A stretch of 64,000 nucleotides of DNA from RGIG4079 sp045646905 (GCA_045646905.1 JAZRLP010000024.1:62001-126000), one strand, 5' to 3'. Shown: positions 41,954-51,431, numbered from the stretch's first letter. A program made the numbers and translations. The notes: generated from the sequence alone by a model not told the origin.

Positions 41954-43744
41954 ATGAAAACATTTGAAGAACTTGGAGTGAGCGATGAACTGTTGCTTGC
42001 TATTAGTGAAATGGGCTTTGAAATGCCCATGCCTGTGCAGGCAAAAGTGATTCCTCACTTATTAAAAGAAGATAATGATGTTGTAGCGTTGGCGCAAACG
42101 GGTACTGGTAAAACTGCAGCGTTTGGTTTGCCAGTATTGCAACGCATTGATGCATCGTTGCGTGAACCTCAAGCCGTGATACTTTCGCCCACTCGTGAAC
42201 TTTGTTTGCAAATAGCCGAAGACCTTGCCGACTTTTCAAAATATCTTCCCGATGTAAAAGTGTTGCCAGTGTATGGTGGTTCAAGCATTGAGAGCCAAAT
42301 ACGCTCGTTGCGCAAAGGAGTACAAGTGATAGTGGCTACTCCTGGGCGTTTGCTCGACTTGATAAAACGAGGAGTGGCGCATCTCGAAAATGTGCACACT
42401 GTGATACTTGATGAGGCCGATGAAATGCTAAATATGGGCTTCCTTGACTCAATCAATGAGGTGTTATCGTATGTGCCCGAGCAACGCAAAATGTTGATGT
42501 TCTCGGCAACTATGCCCCCCGAAATTGGCAAGATTGCAAAGAAATATATGCACGACCCTGTTGAATTTGTTGTGGGACAACGCAATGAAGGGGCTGCCAA
42601 TGTGAATCATATTTATTATATGGTGCATGCGCGCGATAAATATCTTGCACTCAAGCGCATTGCCGATAATAACCCAAATATATATGCCATAATCTTCTGC
42701 CGCACTCGTCGCGATACACAAGAGATTGCCGATAAACTCATTCAAGATGGTTATAATGCCGACGCATTGCATGGCGACTTGTCGCAACAGCAACGCGACT
42801 TGACAATGAAAAAATTTCGCGACCGCGTGATTTCTATTCTTGTGGCTACCGATGTGGCTGCTCGTGGACTTGATGTAGATGAACTCACCCATGTGATAAA
42901 CTATGGATTGCCCGATGACACAGCTGTATATACCCATCGCTCGGGTCGTACAGGTCGCGCTGGTCGCACAGGGGTGTCGGTGTCGATTGTTCACTCTCGC
43001 GAAAAGAGTCGAATTCGTGACATTGAAAAGATTATTGGTAAAAAATTTGAACGCAAAGAAGTTCCTTCGCCCGAACATATTATTGAGAAGCAACTTTATA
43101 ATCTCGCTCATCGATTGGAACAAGTTGAGGTCAACGACGAACAAATCGATAAATATTTCACAGGTGTGAGCCGTAAACTTGGTTGGCTGTCGGGTGAGGA
43201 TTTGTTGAAACGCATTCTTTCGCTTGAGTTTAATCGCCTACTTGAATATTACAAAGATGCGCCTGTGATAGAGGTTGTAGAGGATAAGAAACCCAAAAAT
43301 GAGAAGAAAGAACGAGGCGAGAATAACAAACCTCGTAATGATAAAGAAAAAGATCGTCGCACGGCCGAAAAAGGTATGGCTCGCGTATATATCAACCTTG
43401 GAAAAAGTGATGGGTTTTATGCAGGAAATCTCATTGAGATAATCAATAAATGGGTGCCTGGTGCCCGTGTTGAGGTGGGACGCATCGACCTATTGCCCGG
43501 ATATTCACTATTTGATGTGAAGAAAGGTGATGCAAAGCGTGTGGTGGCTTCGCTCAAAGGTAGCGATTTTCTTGGTAAACGAGTGTTTACCGAGATTGCC
43601 GACCCCGAACGCGATTATGCTCGAGCATCGGCTCGCCGCAATCGCAAGAAAGCAGCTGGCGATGATGTAGATGAAAACGAAAACTTTGAACAATTTAAGC
43701 GAAAAGGGCGTGGTGGTAAGAAAATATCGCGTCGTAAGAAGTAG
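41954..43744 (+). CDS. DEAD-box ATP-dependent RNA helicase (CsdA/DbpA-like)
   Basis: A 596-residue RNA helicase, likely acting in ribosome assembly and cold adaptation. Motifs in order: Q motif and AQTGTGKTAAF (I), PTRELCLQ (Ia), TPGRLLDL (Ib), DEADEML (II), MFSATMP (III), IIFCRTRRDTQ (IV), LVATDVAARGLDVD (V) and HRSGRTGRAG (VI). After a Lys/Glu-rich linker (~455-480) comes a DbpA-type RNA-binding domain (RVYINLGKSDGFYAG...LIEIINKW...GRIDLLPGYSLFDVKK), then a basic tail rich in Arg/Lys/Gly. The C-terminal domain places it in the CsdA/DbpA group. The only reasonable start is the ATG at 41954. Confidence 0.95.
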   Translation: MKTFEELGVSDELLLAISEMGFEMPMPVQAKVIPHLLKEDNDVVALAQTGTGKTAAFGLPVLQRIDASLREPQAVILSPTRELCLQIAEDLADFSKYLPDVKVLPVYGGSSIESQIRSLRKGVQVIVATPGRLLDLIKRGVAHLENVHTVILDEADEMLNMGFLDSINEVLSYVPEQRKMLMFSATMPPEIGKIAKKYMHDPVEFVVGQRNEGAANVNHIYYMVHARDKYLALKRIADNNPNIYAIIFCRTRRDTQEIADKLIQDGYNADALHGDLSQQQRDLTMKKFRDRVISILVATDVAARGLDVDELTHVINYGLPDDTAVYTHRSGRTGRAGRTGVSVSIVHSREKSRIRDIEKIIGKKFERKEVPSPEHIIEKQLYNLAHRLEQVEVNDEQIDKYFTGVSRKLGWLSGEDLLKRILSLEFNRLLEYYKDAPVIEVVEDKKPKNEKKERGENNKPRNDKEKDRRTAEKGMARVYINLGKSDGFYAGNLIEIINKWVPGARVEVGRIDLLPGYSLFDVKKGDAKRVVASLKGSDFLGKRVFTEIADPERDYARASARRNRKKAAGDDVDENENFEQFKRKGRGGKKISRRKK

Positions 43745-43772
43745 AAACATCAAGAAAACCGTTATACACGAT

Positions 43773-44408
43773 ATGAGAAGATTTATATTGATTATAATGT
43801 GCCTATGTGTTGCCGGTATGTCGCTTATGGCAAAGGAAAATCGCCGACAAGTGGCTGCTAAACACTTGTTTGTTGAAGCGCCTCAAGAGATATTTCCGTC
43901 AATAGATTACAACACGCGTCTTGATATGATTGATTACTATGAAAGCGAGTATAATCGTCCATCGTTGAGCGTATTTGAAGATTCGTGTATTATAACTTGT
44001 AGTGATACTACTTGTATTGAGTTAAAAGCCTCGGAGGTGTTGAGCTATCAGTTGTCAATGCCCGTTTATGATGTGATAGTGCTCATATCGACACACTCTA
44101 TCCCTATGCCCGACAGTGAAATCGCATTTTATGACTTTGAATGGAAAAAACTCCCCTCCGACCGATTTTTTGTAGAACCAAAGTTAGCCGACTGGCTCAC
44201 CGATGAGGGAAAAAAAGTGCGTGCCGATGTGGAGAATGTGGTGCCATTCATAATTGCCAGTTATAACTTTGATGTAGAGACAGGAATGTTGACTATAGCC
44301 AACCGTTTGAGCGAATATTTCGATAAAACTACATGGCAAAAAGTGTCAAAATGGATTCGTCCTCAACTTAATTATAAATGGACTGGTAAAAAATTCAAGA
44401 AACAATAG
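43773..44408 (+). CDS. Exported protein of unknown function
   Basis: A 211-residue protein. The ATG at 43773 is preferred over upstream in-frame codons that overlap the helicase gene, because it starts a signal peptide (MRRFILIIMCLCVAGMSLMA). The mature part begins KENRRQVAAKHLFVEAPQEIFPSIDYNTRLDMIDYYES, a pattern of a small Bacteroidales family annotated as DUF3256 (I think; from memory). Strands follow (SCIITCSDTTCIELKASEVLSYQL and DVIVLISTHSIPMPDSEIAFYDFEW). Function unknown. It is 28 bases after the helicase gene and 21 before xseA, so likely cotranscribed. Confidence 0.75.
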   Translation: MRRFILIIMCLCVAGMSLMAKENRRQVAAKHLFVEAPQEIFPSIDYNTRLDMIDYYESEYNRPSLSVFEDSCIITCSDTTCIELKASEVLSYQLSMPVYDVIVLISTHSIPMPDSEIAFYDFEWKKLPSDRFFVEPKLADWLTDEGKKVRADVENVVPFIIASYNFDVETGMLTIANRLSEYFDKTTWQKVSKWIRPQLNYKWTGKKFKKQ

Positions 44409-44429
44409 TATTATAGAAAGCCTTTGATA

Positions 44430-45728
44430 ATGAATGAACAATCACTCACTCTATTGCAACTCAATCAACGCATTGCAGCGTTGATGACTGTTCCCGACAC
44501 ACAAAATGTGTGGGTTACTGCCGAGTTGAGTGATGTGTCGGCTCGTGGTGGACATTGCTACATGGAACTGTTGCAAAAACACCCCGAAACGGGTGCTACT
44601 CTTGCCAAAGCGCGCGGAGTGATATGGGCAAATGTGTATTCGCGTCTTTCGGTCGATTTCTTTAATGCTACCGGTCAACGATTTGCATCGGGACTAAAGG
44701 TGATGGTGCGAGCATCGGCATCGATGCATCCTGTTTATGGTATGTCGCTTGTGATAACTGCCATTAATCCCGAATATACTATGGGCGACTTGCTGCGTCG
44801 CCGTCGTGAAATTTTGGCGCAACTTGAAAAAGATGGAATTCTTGAAATGAATCGCCAACTCGAATGGTGCGAAGTGCCACTGCGCATTGCCGTTGTTTCG
44901 GCTCGTGGAGCTGCTGGATATGGCGATTTTATCAATCAGTTATACAATAATGCCTCACGACTAAACTTCAAAACTCAACTTTTTGAAGCCACAATGCAAG
45001 GCGATCGCGCTCCGTCAACGATTATTGCCGCCCTTAATGATATTGCAACCCAACAAGATGAATGGGATGGTGTGGTTATTATTCGTGGAGGCGGTGCAAC
45101 GAGCGACCTTGAGGCGTTTGAAAATTATGACTTAGCTGCTCATATAGCACAATTCCCATTGCCAGTAATTGTGGGGATAGGTCATGAACGAGATATTACT
45201 GTGCTCGATTATGTGGCTAATATGCGAGTGAAAACACCAACGGCTGCTGCCGAGTGGTTGATAAATCGTGGAGATGAGGCGTTGAAATTTCTTCGTTCAA
45301 TGGGCGCATCAATATTGCAAGTAGTGAGCGACCGCATTGCCGGATGTAACGAGCAATTATCTCGCTATGAGGCATTATTGCCTACAGCACCTTTGACTGC
45401 AATAGAAAGAGAATCGGCACGATTGAGAGGCGATATGTTGTCATTGGCACAAATAGGCGCTCGACGCATTACACCCGAACTCGCTCGACTTGAACATATT
45501 ATGAAATCAATTGCATCGGCAACCGATGTGGTGCTTCGCCGCCGCAATGACCGTCTTGACTCGATGCAAGAGATGCTCAACGCTCTCTCGCCCGAAGCCA
45601 CTTTGCGTCGTGGATATTCTATTACTCGTGTTGAGGGGAAAGCCGTAACCGATGCATCGCAAATCCCATCGGGAACAGAGATAGAAACAACTCTTGCAAA
45701 CGGCACTATTATATCAGAAACAAAATAA
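44430..45728 (+). CDS. xseA: Exodeoxyribonuclease VII large subunit
   Basis: XseA is the catalytic subunit of ExoVII, which degrades single-stranded DNA from either end. The 432-residue protein begins with an OB-fold (VWVTAELSDVSARGGHCYMEL; ARGVIWANVYSRL) and continues with the catalytic region: PLRIAVVSARGAAGYGDFINQL, DGVVIIRGGGATSDLEAFENYDLA, VIVGIGHERDITVLDYVANMRVKTPTAAAEWL, all family hallmarks. The ATG at 44430 is chosen over an in-frame TTG six bases earlier. The C-terminal LRRGYSITRVEGK is also typical. The small subunit gene follows after 15 bases. Confidence 0.96.
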   Translation: MNEQSLTLLQLNQRIAALMTVPDTQNVWVTAELSDVSARGGHCYMELLQKHPETGATLAKARGVIWANVYSRLSVDFFNATGQRFASGLKVMVRASASMHPVYGMSLVITAINPEYTMGDLLRRRREILAQLEKDGILEMNRQLEWCEVPLRIAVVSARGAAGYGDFINQLYNNASRLNFKTQLFEATMQGDRAPSTIIAALNDIATQQDEWDGVVIIRGGGATSDLEAFENYDLAAHIAQFPLPVIVGIGHERDITVLDYVANMRVKTPTAAAEWLINRGDEALKFLRSMGASILQVVSDRIAGCNEQLSRYEALLPTAPLTAIERESARLRGDMLSLAQIGARRITPELARLEHIMKSIASATDVVLRRRNDRLDSMQEMLNALSPEATLRRGYSITRVEGKAVTDASQIPSGTEIETTLANGTIISETK

Positions 45729-45743
45729 AAAACTATACTAACT

Positions 45744-45965
45744 ATGGCAAACGAACTGCAATTTAAGCCTGTAAAGGAGATGACTTATACCGAAGCTGTG
45801 AGCGAATTAGATTCAATATTGCAAATGATGCAAGGTGATAAATGCGATATTGATAGATTGGCCGACTATACTCGTCGTGCAACCGAACTCCTCACAGAGT
45901 GTCGCTCACGACTCACTACTACCGATGAACAACTTCGTACAATTCTTTCACAATTAGAAAAATAA
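45744..45965 (+). CDS. xseB: Exodeoxyribonuclease VII small subunit
   Basis: A 73-residue protein with the XseB pattern: MTYTEAVSELDSILQMMQGDKCDIDRLADYTRRATELLTECRSRL (first and last parts: TYTEAVSELDSIL, RATELLTECRSRL). XseB forms long helical pairs that wrap XseA in the ExoVII complex. Size and position directly after xseA agree. Confidence 0.93.
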   Translation: MANELQFKPVKEMTYTEAVSELDSILQMMQGDKCDIDRLADYTRRATELLTECRSRLTTTDEQLRTILSQLEK

Positions 45966-45972
45966 TAAAATT

Positions 45973-47304
45973 ATGAGACGCAAGTATTGTATGTTTCTTG
46001 TAATGTTGCTTTGTGGATTAGTAGTTTCGGCTGCTGATTTTGTAGGGCATTGGAAGGGTAAAGTCGCAAATCTTCCTATCGTGTTCCACATTGCTCATGA
46101 TGGAGAGTGGAGCGCAACGCTTGATTCGCCTATGCAAGGCGCAAAGGATATCCCTTGCGGAAAGGTCGCAGTAGAGGGTGACTCAATAGAGATTGATATG
46201 CCTGCATTGCGAGCAAATTATAAAGGAGTGATTGCTCAAGATGATAAATCAATAACAGGAACATTTACTCAAGGAATGTCATTACCTTTAACTCTTACTC
46301 GCACTACGGCCGAGACTGCTCAATTAAATCGCCCACAAGAACCTCAACCACCATTTGTGTATAATGTCAAGGAGGTTACTTTCCAAAATGGTGATTTGAT
46401 ATTTGCCGGCACATTGACGACTCCATTTTGGGGCAAAAAGCATAAAGCAGTAGTGCTTGTGAGTGGTAGCGGAGCGCAAAATCGTGATGAGGAATTGATG
46501 GGGCATAAACCATTTGCCGTTATCGCCGATTATCTTACTCGCCATGGTATCGCAGTATTGCGATATGATGACCGTGGGGTGGGTGGCTCATCGCGTGGGA
46601 GAGCCGATGATACAACTCTCGACTTTGCTACCGATGCGATGGCTGCAATCAATTATCTCAAAACACGCAACGATATTGACACTACACACATAGGTATCGT
46701 AGGCCATAGCGAAGGCGGATTAATTGCTGTGATTGATGCCGCAATGCATCCCAATGATGTGGACTTTATTGTGACGCTTGCCGGACCATATGTGAGTGGT
46801 CGGGATATATTGATAAAACAAAATCATCTTATATCGGAGATGGCGGGAATGCCTCTCTCGACACAACAAGCAAAAGATATTGAAGCAATGTTTGATGCAA
46901 TATATAATTCGACCGATTCATTGCAACTTGCTACTCGATTGAATGAAATAATGAGCGCGACTGGAAATCATAGCGTAGATGAAATTAATAACACGATTAA
47001 GGTAATGACCTCGCCTTGGTATGTGGCATTTGTGAAACTCGACCCCACTCAATATTTCTCGCAGGTGAAATGTCCAGTATTTGCATTGAATGGTACATGG
47101 GATTATCAAGTAGAAGCGACTCAAAATCTTGGCGCAGCGCGAAAAGCATTGCCTCATGCAACAATAAAGGAATATGATGGACTGAATCATTTATTCCAAC
47201 CTTCATCGTCACGCCAAGCAAGTATGAACTACGGAGCAATCGAAACAACAATCTCAGAGCAACTTCTCAACGATCTTGCTAAGTGGATAATTGGATTGAA
47301 ATGA
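45973..47304 (+). CDS. Exported alpha/beta hydrolase
   Basis: A 443-residue exported protein (signal peptide cleaved near VSAAD). Residues ~20-115 form a strand-rich domain (FVGHWKGKVANLPIVFHI, GTFTQGMSLPLTLTR), seen in many Bacteroidales hydrolases in front of the catalytic unit. The rest is an alpha/beta hydrolase: AVVLVSGSGAQNRDEEL (oxyanion region), AVLRYDDRGVGGS, the nucleophile elbow GHSEGG, and ALNGTWDYQV and DGLNHLF, which supply acid and His. The substrate is unknown; related proteins include acyl-peptidases and acetyl-esterases. It is eight bases after xseB and likely on the same transcript. Confidence 0.85.
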   Translation: MRRKYCMFLVMLLCGLVVSAADFVGHWKGKVANLPIVFHIAHDGEWSATLDSPMQGAKDIPCGKVAVEGDSIEIDMPALRANYKGVIAQDDKSITGTFTQGMSLPLTLTRTTAETAQLNRPQEPQPPFVYNVKEVTFQNGDLIFAGTLTTPFWGKKHKAVVLVSGSGAQNRDEELMGHKPFAVIADYLTRHGIAVLRYDDRGVGGSSRGRADDTTLDFATDAMAAINYLKTRNDIDTTHIGIVGHSEGGLIAVIDAAMHPNDVDFIVTLAGPYVSGRDILIKQNHLISEMAGMPLSTQQAKDIEAMFDAIYNSTDSLQLATRLNEIMSATGNHSVDEINNTIKVMTSPWYVAFVKLDPTQYFSQVKCPVFALNGTWDYQVEATQNLGAARKALPHATIKEYDGLNHLFQPSSSRQASMNYGAIETTISEQLLNDLAKWIIGLK

Positions 47305-47356
47305 AAAATTGAATTTATAAAACATCACTAATATTAATCCTATAATTTATTTAACC

Positions 47357-48013
47357 ATGGCACTAGTAAAATGTTATGAGTGTGGAGCGTTTATCTCAGA
47401 TCGAGCATCCACTTGCCCTCATTGTGGAGCACCTATCGAGCCGATTGATTATTCACAATGTAGAAAACTTCAAATAGAGTGGGAAGGAAAATGGATGGCT
47501 GTCGATACAAAAGTAGCAGTGTTTGTAAATGGAAATAAACTTGGAGAGTATTCATTTGTTAAAGGGTTCTCTATTTCTACGCCTATTACATCGCAAACAA
47601 TGTGCATAGAAGTAAAATATGGATTTAGAACAGCAAAATCAACCTTCAATTTTAACCCAAATGAAGATTATTCAGTAAGTCTAGATTATAGTCGAGTAAG
47701 TGGTGCATTTGGAATTGTATTGCAAAACGCAGACGGTTTTATTGAAGTAGAGGATAAGTGTCCATTATGGATGACTCTAATTGCATTTTTATTCCCTATT
47801 ATAGGTGGAGTGTATGCGTTTTGTGTAAAAAATAGCAAACCATCGGCGTTTAAATCGGCAATAACTACATCAATTTGTGGATTTCTCTTGGGTATTATTT
47901 TTATGTTTATATTGGAGATTCCATTCCCATTAACAATTATTTACTCAATTGGAGGAGGGGGACTCATAGGTGTTTATTGTTGTTTGTGGAGTTGGTTTAG
48001 TTGGCTTAGTTAA
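47357..48013 (+). CDS. Zinc-ribbon membrane protein
   Basis: A 218-residue protein beginning with a zinc ribbon: CYECGAF and CPHCGAP, two Cys pairs. Then a strand-rich region (KLQIEWEGKWMAVDTKVAVFVNG in part) that resembles small beta-sandwich domains attached to such ribbons, and at the end two or three TM helices (LWMTLIAFLFPIIGGVYAFCV; ITTSICGFLLGIIFMFIL; a Gly-rich last one). Function unknown; the ribbon should face the cytoplasm. It has no clear promoter box in the 52 bases before it. Confidence 0.72.
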   Translation: MALVKCYECGAFISDRASTCPHCGAPIEPIDYSQCRKLQIEWEGKWMAVDTKVAVFVNGNKLGEYSFVKGFSISTPITSQTMCIEVKYGFRTAKSTFNFNPNEDYSVSLDYSRVSGAFGIVLQNADGFIEVEDKCPLWMTLIAFLFPIIGGVYAFCVKNSKPSAFKSAITTSICGFLLGIIFMFILEIPFPLTIIYSIGGGGLIGVYCCLWSWFSWLS

Positions 48014-48045
48014 TACTCAATTACGACACTATGATAATTGCAGAA

Positions 48046-48068
48046 AGTTACTTTATAGTGGCTTTTTT
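48046..48068 (+). terminator. Terminator after the zinc-ribbon gene
   Basis: AGTTACT and AGTGGCT form a seven-pair stem (two G-U pairs) with loop TTAT followed by six T. Weak stem, good T-run. Confidence 0.55.
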
Positions 48069-48106
48069 GCTTGCTTGGTTTATATGAAAATTATTGCTAA
48101 AAAATA

Positions 48107-48134
48107 AACCCCTCGGCAATTAAGTCGAGGGGTT
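48107..48134 (-). terminator. Terminator of the acyl-CoA synthetase gene
   Basis: AACCCCTCG and CGAGGGGTT form a nine-pair, GC-rich stem with a 10-base loop; on the minus strand TATTTTTT follows. It is 20 bases past the stop of the gene. Confidence 0.8.
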
Positions 48135-48154
48135 GTGTATTTGAGGGGAAATGA

Positions 48155-50056
48155 TTAAGCGAGTGCTTCGATGTTTTGTGGGTTGAGGAGTTGTTTTCCT
48201 TCGGGGGTGTACATATAGGCAATGCGGTCGGCATAGGCTTTTTCGATTTTGCCGCGTACCATCTTCATTGTGCTATTAATCATTTGGTTTTGTTCGGTAA
48301 ATGGCTCAGCCAATACTGCGATAGCAGCAGGTAGCCAGCGGTCGGGGAACATTGTTTCGTGTTCGCCACCTTTCTTGAACATAGCCACATCGGCTTCAAC
48401 CAATTTCAACGCCTCGATGCGACCTTCTTCGGTGTCGAGCGATAGACCTTTGTCTTTCAATGCGCGTTTCAAATAGTCTTTATTTGGAACAACAACGGCT
48501 GTAGTATAGGTCGATTGGTTGTTATAAAGCATAACTTGGTCGATAGATGGAGCCAATTGTACCATTGCTTCCTCAATACCCTCGGGGCTGTATTTTTCGC
48601 CGTCGCTTGAGATGAGAAGACTTTTGAAACGACCTTTAACATATAGCAAACCTTCTTTTGTCATATAGCCCAAGTCGCCAGTATAAAGGTAGCCGTCTTT
48701 GATGGTTTCGGCTGTAGATTCGGGATTTTTCCAGTAGCCAGCCATTACATTTTCGCCTTTAACGACGATTTCGCCCATTTCGCCTAATGGAAGTTCTTTG
48801 CCGTTGTCGTCGCAAATCTTCAAGTCGATAGGAGTAACGAGTTTTCCGCTTGAGCCGAAACGATATTTTTCGGGTCCGTTAGAAGAAAGTACAGGAGTCG
48901 CTTCAGAGAGTCCATATCCTTGATACATAGGCATTCCCACACCTACATAGAATTTCTGTAAATCTTTGTCGAGCAATGCACCACCACCGATGAAGAAACG
49001 GAGTTCGCCACCAAAGTTTTCACGCACTTTAGAAAAAAGAATTTTGTCAAAGAGCGCAACGAGTGGTTTGAGTAATAGACGGAAACCCTTGAAATCGAGG
49101 TTACTATCGCCATAATAGGTTTGTTTGACTTTTAGTCCGAAGTTGAATAGGTTTTCGGTAGTTTTACCTTTGGCGCGAATAGCTTGCTCGATATTTTTCT
49201 TGAAGGTTTTGGCCAAAGCAGGCACACTCAAAATGAAGTGTGGTTTCACCTCTTTGATGTTTTGAGGAATGTTTTTGAGTGTTTCCAATGGAGTGCGTCC
49301 TACTTGTACAGTGGCAACCGTAGCACCTTGAGCCATCATGATGTAGAAACCTACCACATGAGCAAAACAGTGGTCGAGTGGGAGGATGATGAGCGTGCGC
49401 CATGTTTCGTCAATGTCAACGAGTGTGAGCGATTGCTCAACATTGGCGGTATAGTTGCGGTGAGTGAGCACAACGCCTTTAGGGTCGGCAGTTGTTCCAC
49501 TTGTATATGTAATTGTTGCGTAATCATCGTTTTGAATTGATTGAGCCACGCTTAAGAACTCATCCATTGTGTGTGAAGCGAGGAATTCATCGCCCATTTT
49601 TAGCACATCTTCAAGAGCAATTTCTTTATCTTCGTAGCTTTCTTGCTTGTCAAAAATGATGATATGTTTCACTTCGGGGAGCTCATCTTTGATAGCACGA
49701 ACTTTCTTGAGTTGAGTGCCCGAAACCATAATATATTTTACATCGCCATGAATGAGGCGAAACATTAGGTCGTTGCGTTCTTCAAGTTTGATTGAAAGGG
49801 GGACATTGACTGCTCCAGCATAGAACATTGCAAGTTCGCCTACAATCCACATGTTGCGACCTTCGCTCAATAGAGCCATGTTTTCGCCTTTCTTCACACC
49901 GAGAGCTTGAAGCCCTGCACCAAGGCGATATACTTGATCTTTAACTTGAGAGTATGTGGTTTTAGTCCACTCTTTACCTACTTTTTCTAATAAGAAAGTG
50001 TTATTAGGATATCGTTTAGCCGATGATTCAAATAGGTCAACAATTGTTTTCTTCAT
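48155..50056 (-). CDS. Long-chain acyl-CoA synthetase (AMP-binding)
   Basis: A 633-residue enzyme that activates fatty acids to acyl-CoA through acyl-AMP. Motifs: YTSGTTADPKGVVLTH (P-loop), YQGYGLSEATPVLSSN (adenine/magnesium site), YTGDLGYMTKEGLLYVKGR with Asp and Arg of the family, and KGRFKSLLISSDGEKYSPEGIE, including the hinge. The size and the middle insertion (KNIEQAIRAKGKTTENLFNFGL) fit the FadD15/long-chain group of Bacteroidales. It is transcribed alone, divergent from sdhC across 304 bases, and might be linked to respiration only by position. Confidence 0.92.
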   Translation of the reverse strand: MKKTIVDLFESSAKRYPNNTFLLEKVGKEWTKTTYSQVKDQVYRLGAGLQALGVKKGENMALLSEGRNMWIVGELAMFYAGAVNVPLSIKLEERNDLMFRLIHGDVKYIMVSGTQLKKVRAIKDELPEVKHIIIFDKQESYEDKEIALEDVLKMGDEFLASHTMDEFLSVAQSIQNDDYATITYTSGTTADPKGVVLTHRNYTANVEQSLTLVDIDETWRTLIILPLDHCFAHVVGFYIMMAQGATVATVQVGRTPLETLKNIPQNIKEVKPHFILSVPALAKTFKKNIEQAIRAKGKTTENLFNFGLKVKQTYYGDSNLDFKGFRLLLKPLVALFDKILFSKVRENFGGELRFFIGGGALLDKDLQKFYVGVGMPMYQGYGLSEATPVLSSNGPEKYRFGSSGKLVTPIDLKICDDNGKELPLGEMGEIVVKGENVMAGYWKNPESTAETIKDGYLYTGDLGYMTKEGLLYVKGRFKSLLISSDGEKYSPEGIEEAMVQLAPSIDQVMLYNNQSTYTTAVVVPNKDYLKRALKDKGLSLDTEEGRIEALKLVEADVAMFKKGGEHETMFPDRWLPAAIAVLAEPFTEQNQMINSTMKMVRGKIEKAYADRIAYMYTPEGKQLLNPQNIEALA

Positions 50057-50360
50057 AATCTTATGATTTAAATTTGAGTGTAAAGGTAGTAAAAAAAGTC
50101 AAAAAGTCATAAAAAATGATACTTTTTTCGCATGTTGAATATGTATTCCCATTTATTAGTAATTATGCTCAAGTTAAGTTTGTAAAAATTACTCAGTTAA
50201 ATTTGAAATTAAACATAAATTTTGATTTTTATAAAGAATTTTTTCTTTAATAATAGTTGTTAAGACGACTTATTTGCATTAAATTTGCATTAGATTTACA
50301 CTTATAGTGTCAAATAGAATTTTCAAACTAACTAATTAATAATTTTAAATTCAAACTTCT
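50057..50360 (+). other. Divergent intergenic region between acyl-CoA synthetase and sdhC
   Basis: 304 bases, very AT-rich, without any ORF. It contains the sdhC promoter at 50257-50287 and near its left end the short leader of the acyl-CoA synthetase gene. Runs of A and T (for example AAAAAAGTCAAAAAGTCATAAAAAATG at about 50091-50118, in parts) could bend DNA. No operator palindrome was recognised. Confidence 0.5.
50257..50287 (+). promoter_or_regulatory. Promoter of the sdhCAB operon, TTG-N20-TAAATTTG
   Basis: TTG (50257-50259) and TAAATTTG (50280-50287) with a 20-base spacer match the Bacteroidota consensus well. The leader to the ATG at 50361 is about 65 bases, A/T-rich and free of a Shine-Dalgarno site. 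Confidence 0.65.
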
Positions 50361-51431
50361 ATGTGGTTAACTAACTCATCTATAGGAAGAAAGCTCATTA
50401 TGTCAGTAACAGGAGCTTGTCTTATCCTATTCCTTACGTTTCACGTATTGATGAATGCAGTTGCTATCGTGTGGCCTACAGCCTACAACACGATTTGTCA
50501 ACTTTTAGGTGCCAACTGGTATGCGCTTGTGGCATCTATGGGTCTTGCAGCACTTTTTGTGCTTCACATTGTTTATGCGTTTATCCTCACTTTGCAAAAC
50601 CGCAAAGCTCGTGGTAACGACCGTTACAATGTAACAACTCTTCCTCCTCATGTTGAATGGTCATCTAACAACATGCTCGTTCTCGGTATCGTTGTAGTGG
50701 CATTCCTCGCGGCTCACATGATTCAATTCTGGGCAAAAATGCAACTTGTTGAAGCTATCTCTCACGACCCTGCAACTTGGGCTCTCGTTGATGGCGCTGC
50801 TGCTAACCCTGCAATGGGTACTTTGTTCCTCCACGCTGCATTTAATGAAGTGTGGACTCCTATCGTTTACATCATTGGCTTCGTAGCTCTTTGGTTCCAC
50901 ATGAACCATGGTTTCTGGTCAATGTTCCAAACTGCTGGTTGGAATAACGATACTTGGTTGCCTCGTTTGAAAAAAATCGCTTGCTGCTGGACTACTATCG
51001 TAGTAGGTCTTTTCACTATCCAAGCAGTTTGGTTCACTATCGAAGCTAAAAACGGAACTTATCTCAACGACGAAGGTCTCCAAAAACAATACTTCGAAAA
51101 TTATGTTGAAGCTATTCAACACGACCAACAAGTTTTCCAAGAACAAATGATGGAAATTCAACTTTCAGGCGTTTCTGAAGCTGAAATGGGTGCTAAGATG
51201 GCTGAACTTCAAGCTAAATCTGAAGCTAAATCAACTGTCTTGACTAAAGCTATCAAAACTTTCTGTAAAGATCTTCCTCAAGTGAAAGCGTTGATTCAAC
51301 AAGAGTTGGCAATGCAACAAGCTCAAATGCAAGGTGCTGGTGCTCCAATGGGTGGTGGCGAAGAAGTTCCTGCTGAAGCCCCTGAAGCTGCTCCTGCTGA
51401 TACAAACAATGTTAAACCAGAACAAAAATAA
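50361..51431 (+). CDS. sdhC: Succinate dehydrogenase/fumarate reductase cytochrome b subunit with long C-terminal extension
   Basis: A 356-residue diheme-type membrane anchor of succinate:quinone oxidoreductase (B type, single five-helix subunit). Helices are seen around residues 12-36, 55-77, 98-120, 160-180 and 205-225, with heme-ligand candidate His in LTFHVLMN, LHIVYAFIL, AAHMIQFW and WFHMNHGFW. The family is usually about 220-230 residues; here ~110 residues follow the last helix: a helical Gln/Glu/Lys-rich part (YVEAIQHDQQVFQEQMMEIQL; EMGAKMAELQAK) and a low-complexity Gly/Pro/Ala/Glu end (AGAPMGGGEEVPAEAPEAAPAD). Codon bias indicates strong expression. It is eight bases before sdhA. 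Confidence 0.93.
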   Translation: MWLTNSSIGRKLIMSVTGACLILFLTFHVLMNAVAIVWPTAYNTICQLLGANWYALVASMGLAALFVLHIVYAFILTLQNRKARGNDRYNVTTLPPHVEWSSNNMLVLGIVVVAFLAAHMIQFWAKMQLVEAISHDPATWALVDGAAANPAMGTLFLHAAFNEVWTPIVYIIGFVALWFHMNHGFWSMFQTAGWNNDTWLPRLKKIACCWTTIVVGLFTIQAVWFTIEAKNGTYLNDEGLQKQYFENYVEAIQHDQQVFQEQMMEIQLSGVSEAEMGAKMAELQAKSEAKSTVLTKAIKTFCKDLPQVKALIQQELAMQQAQMQGAGAPMGGGEEVPAEAPEAAPADTNNVKPEQK

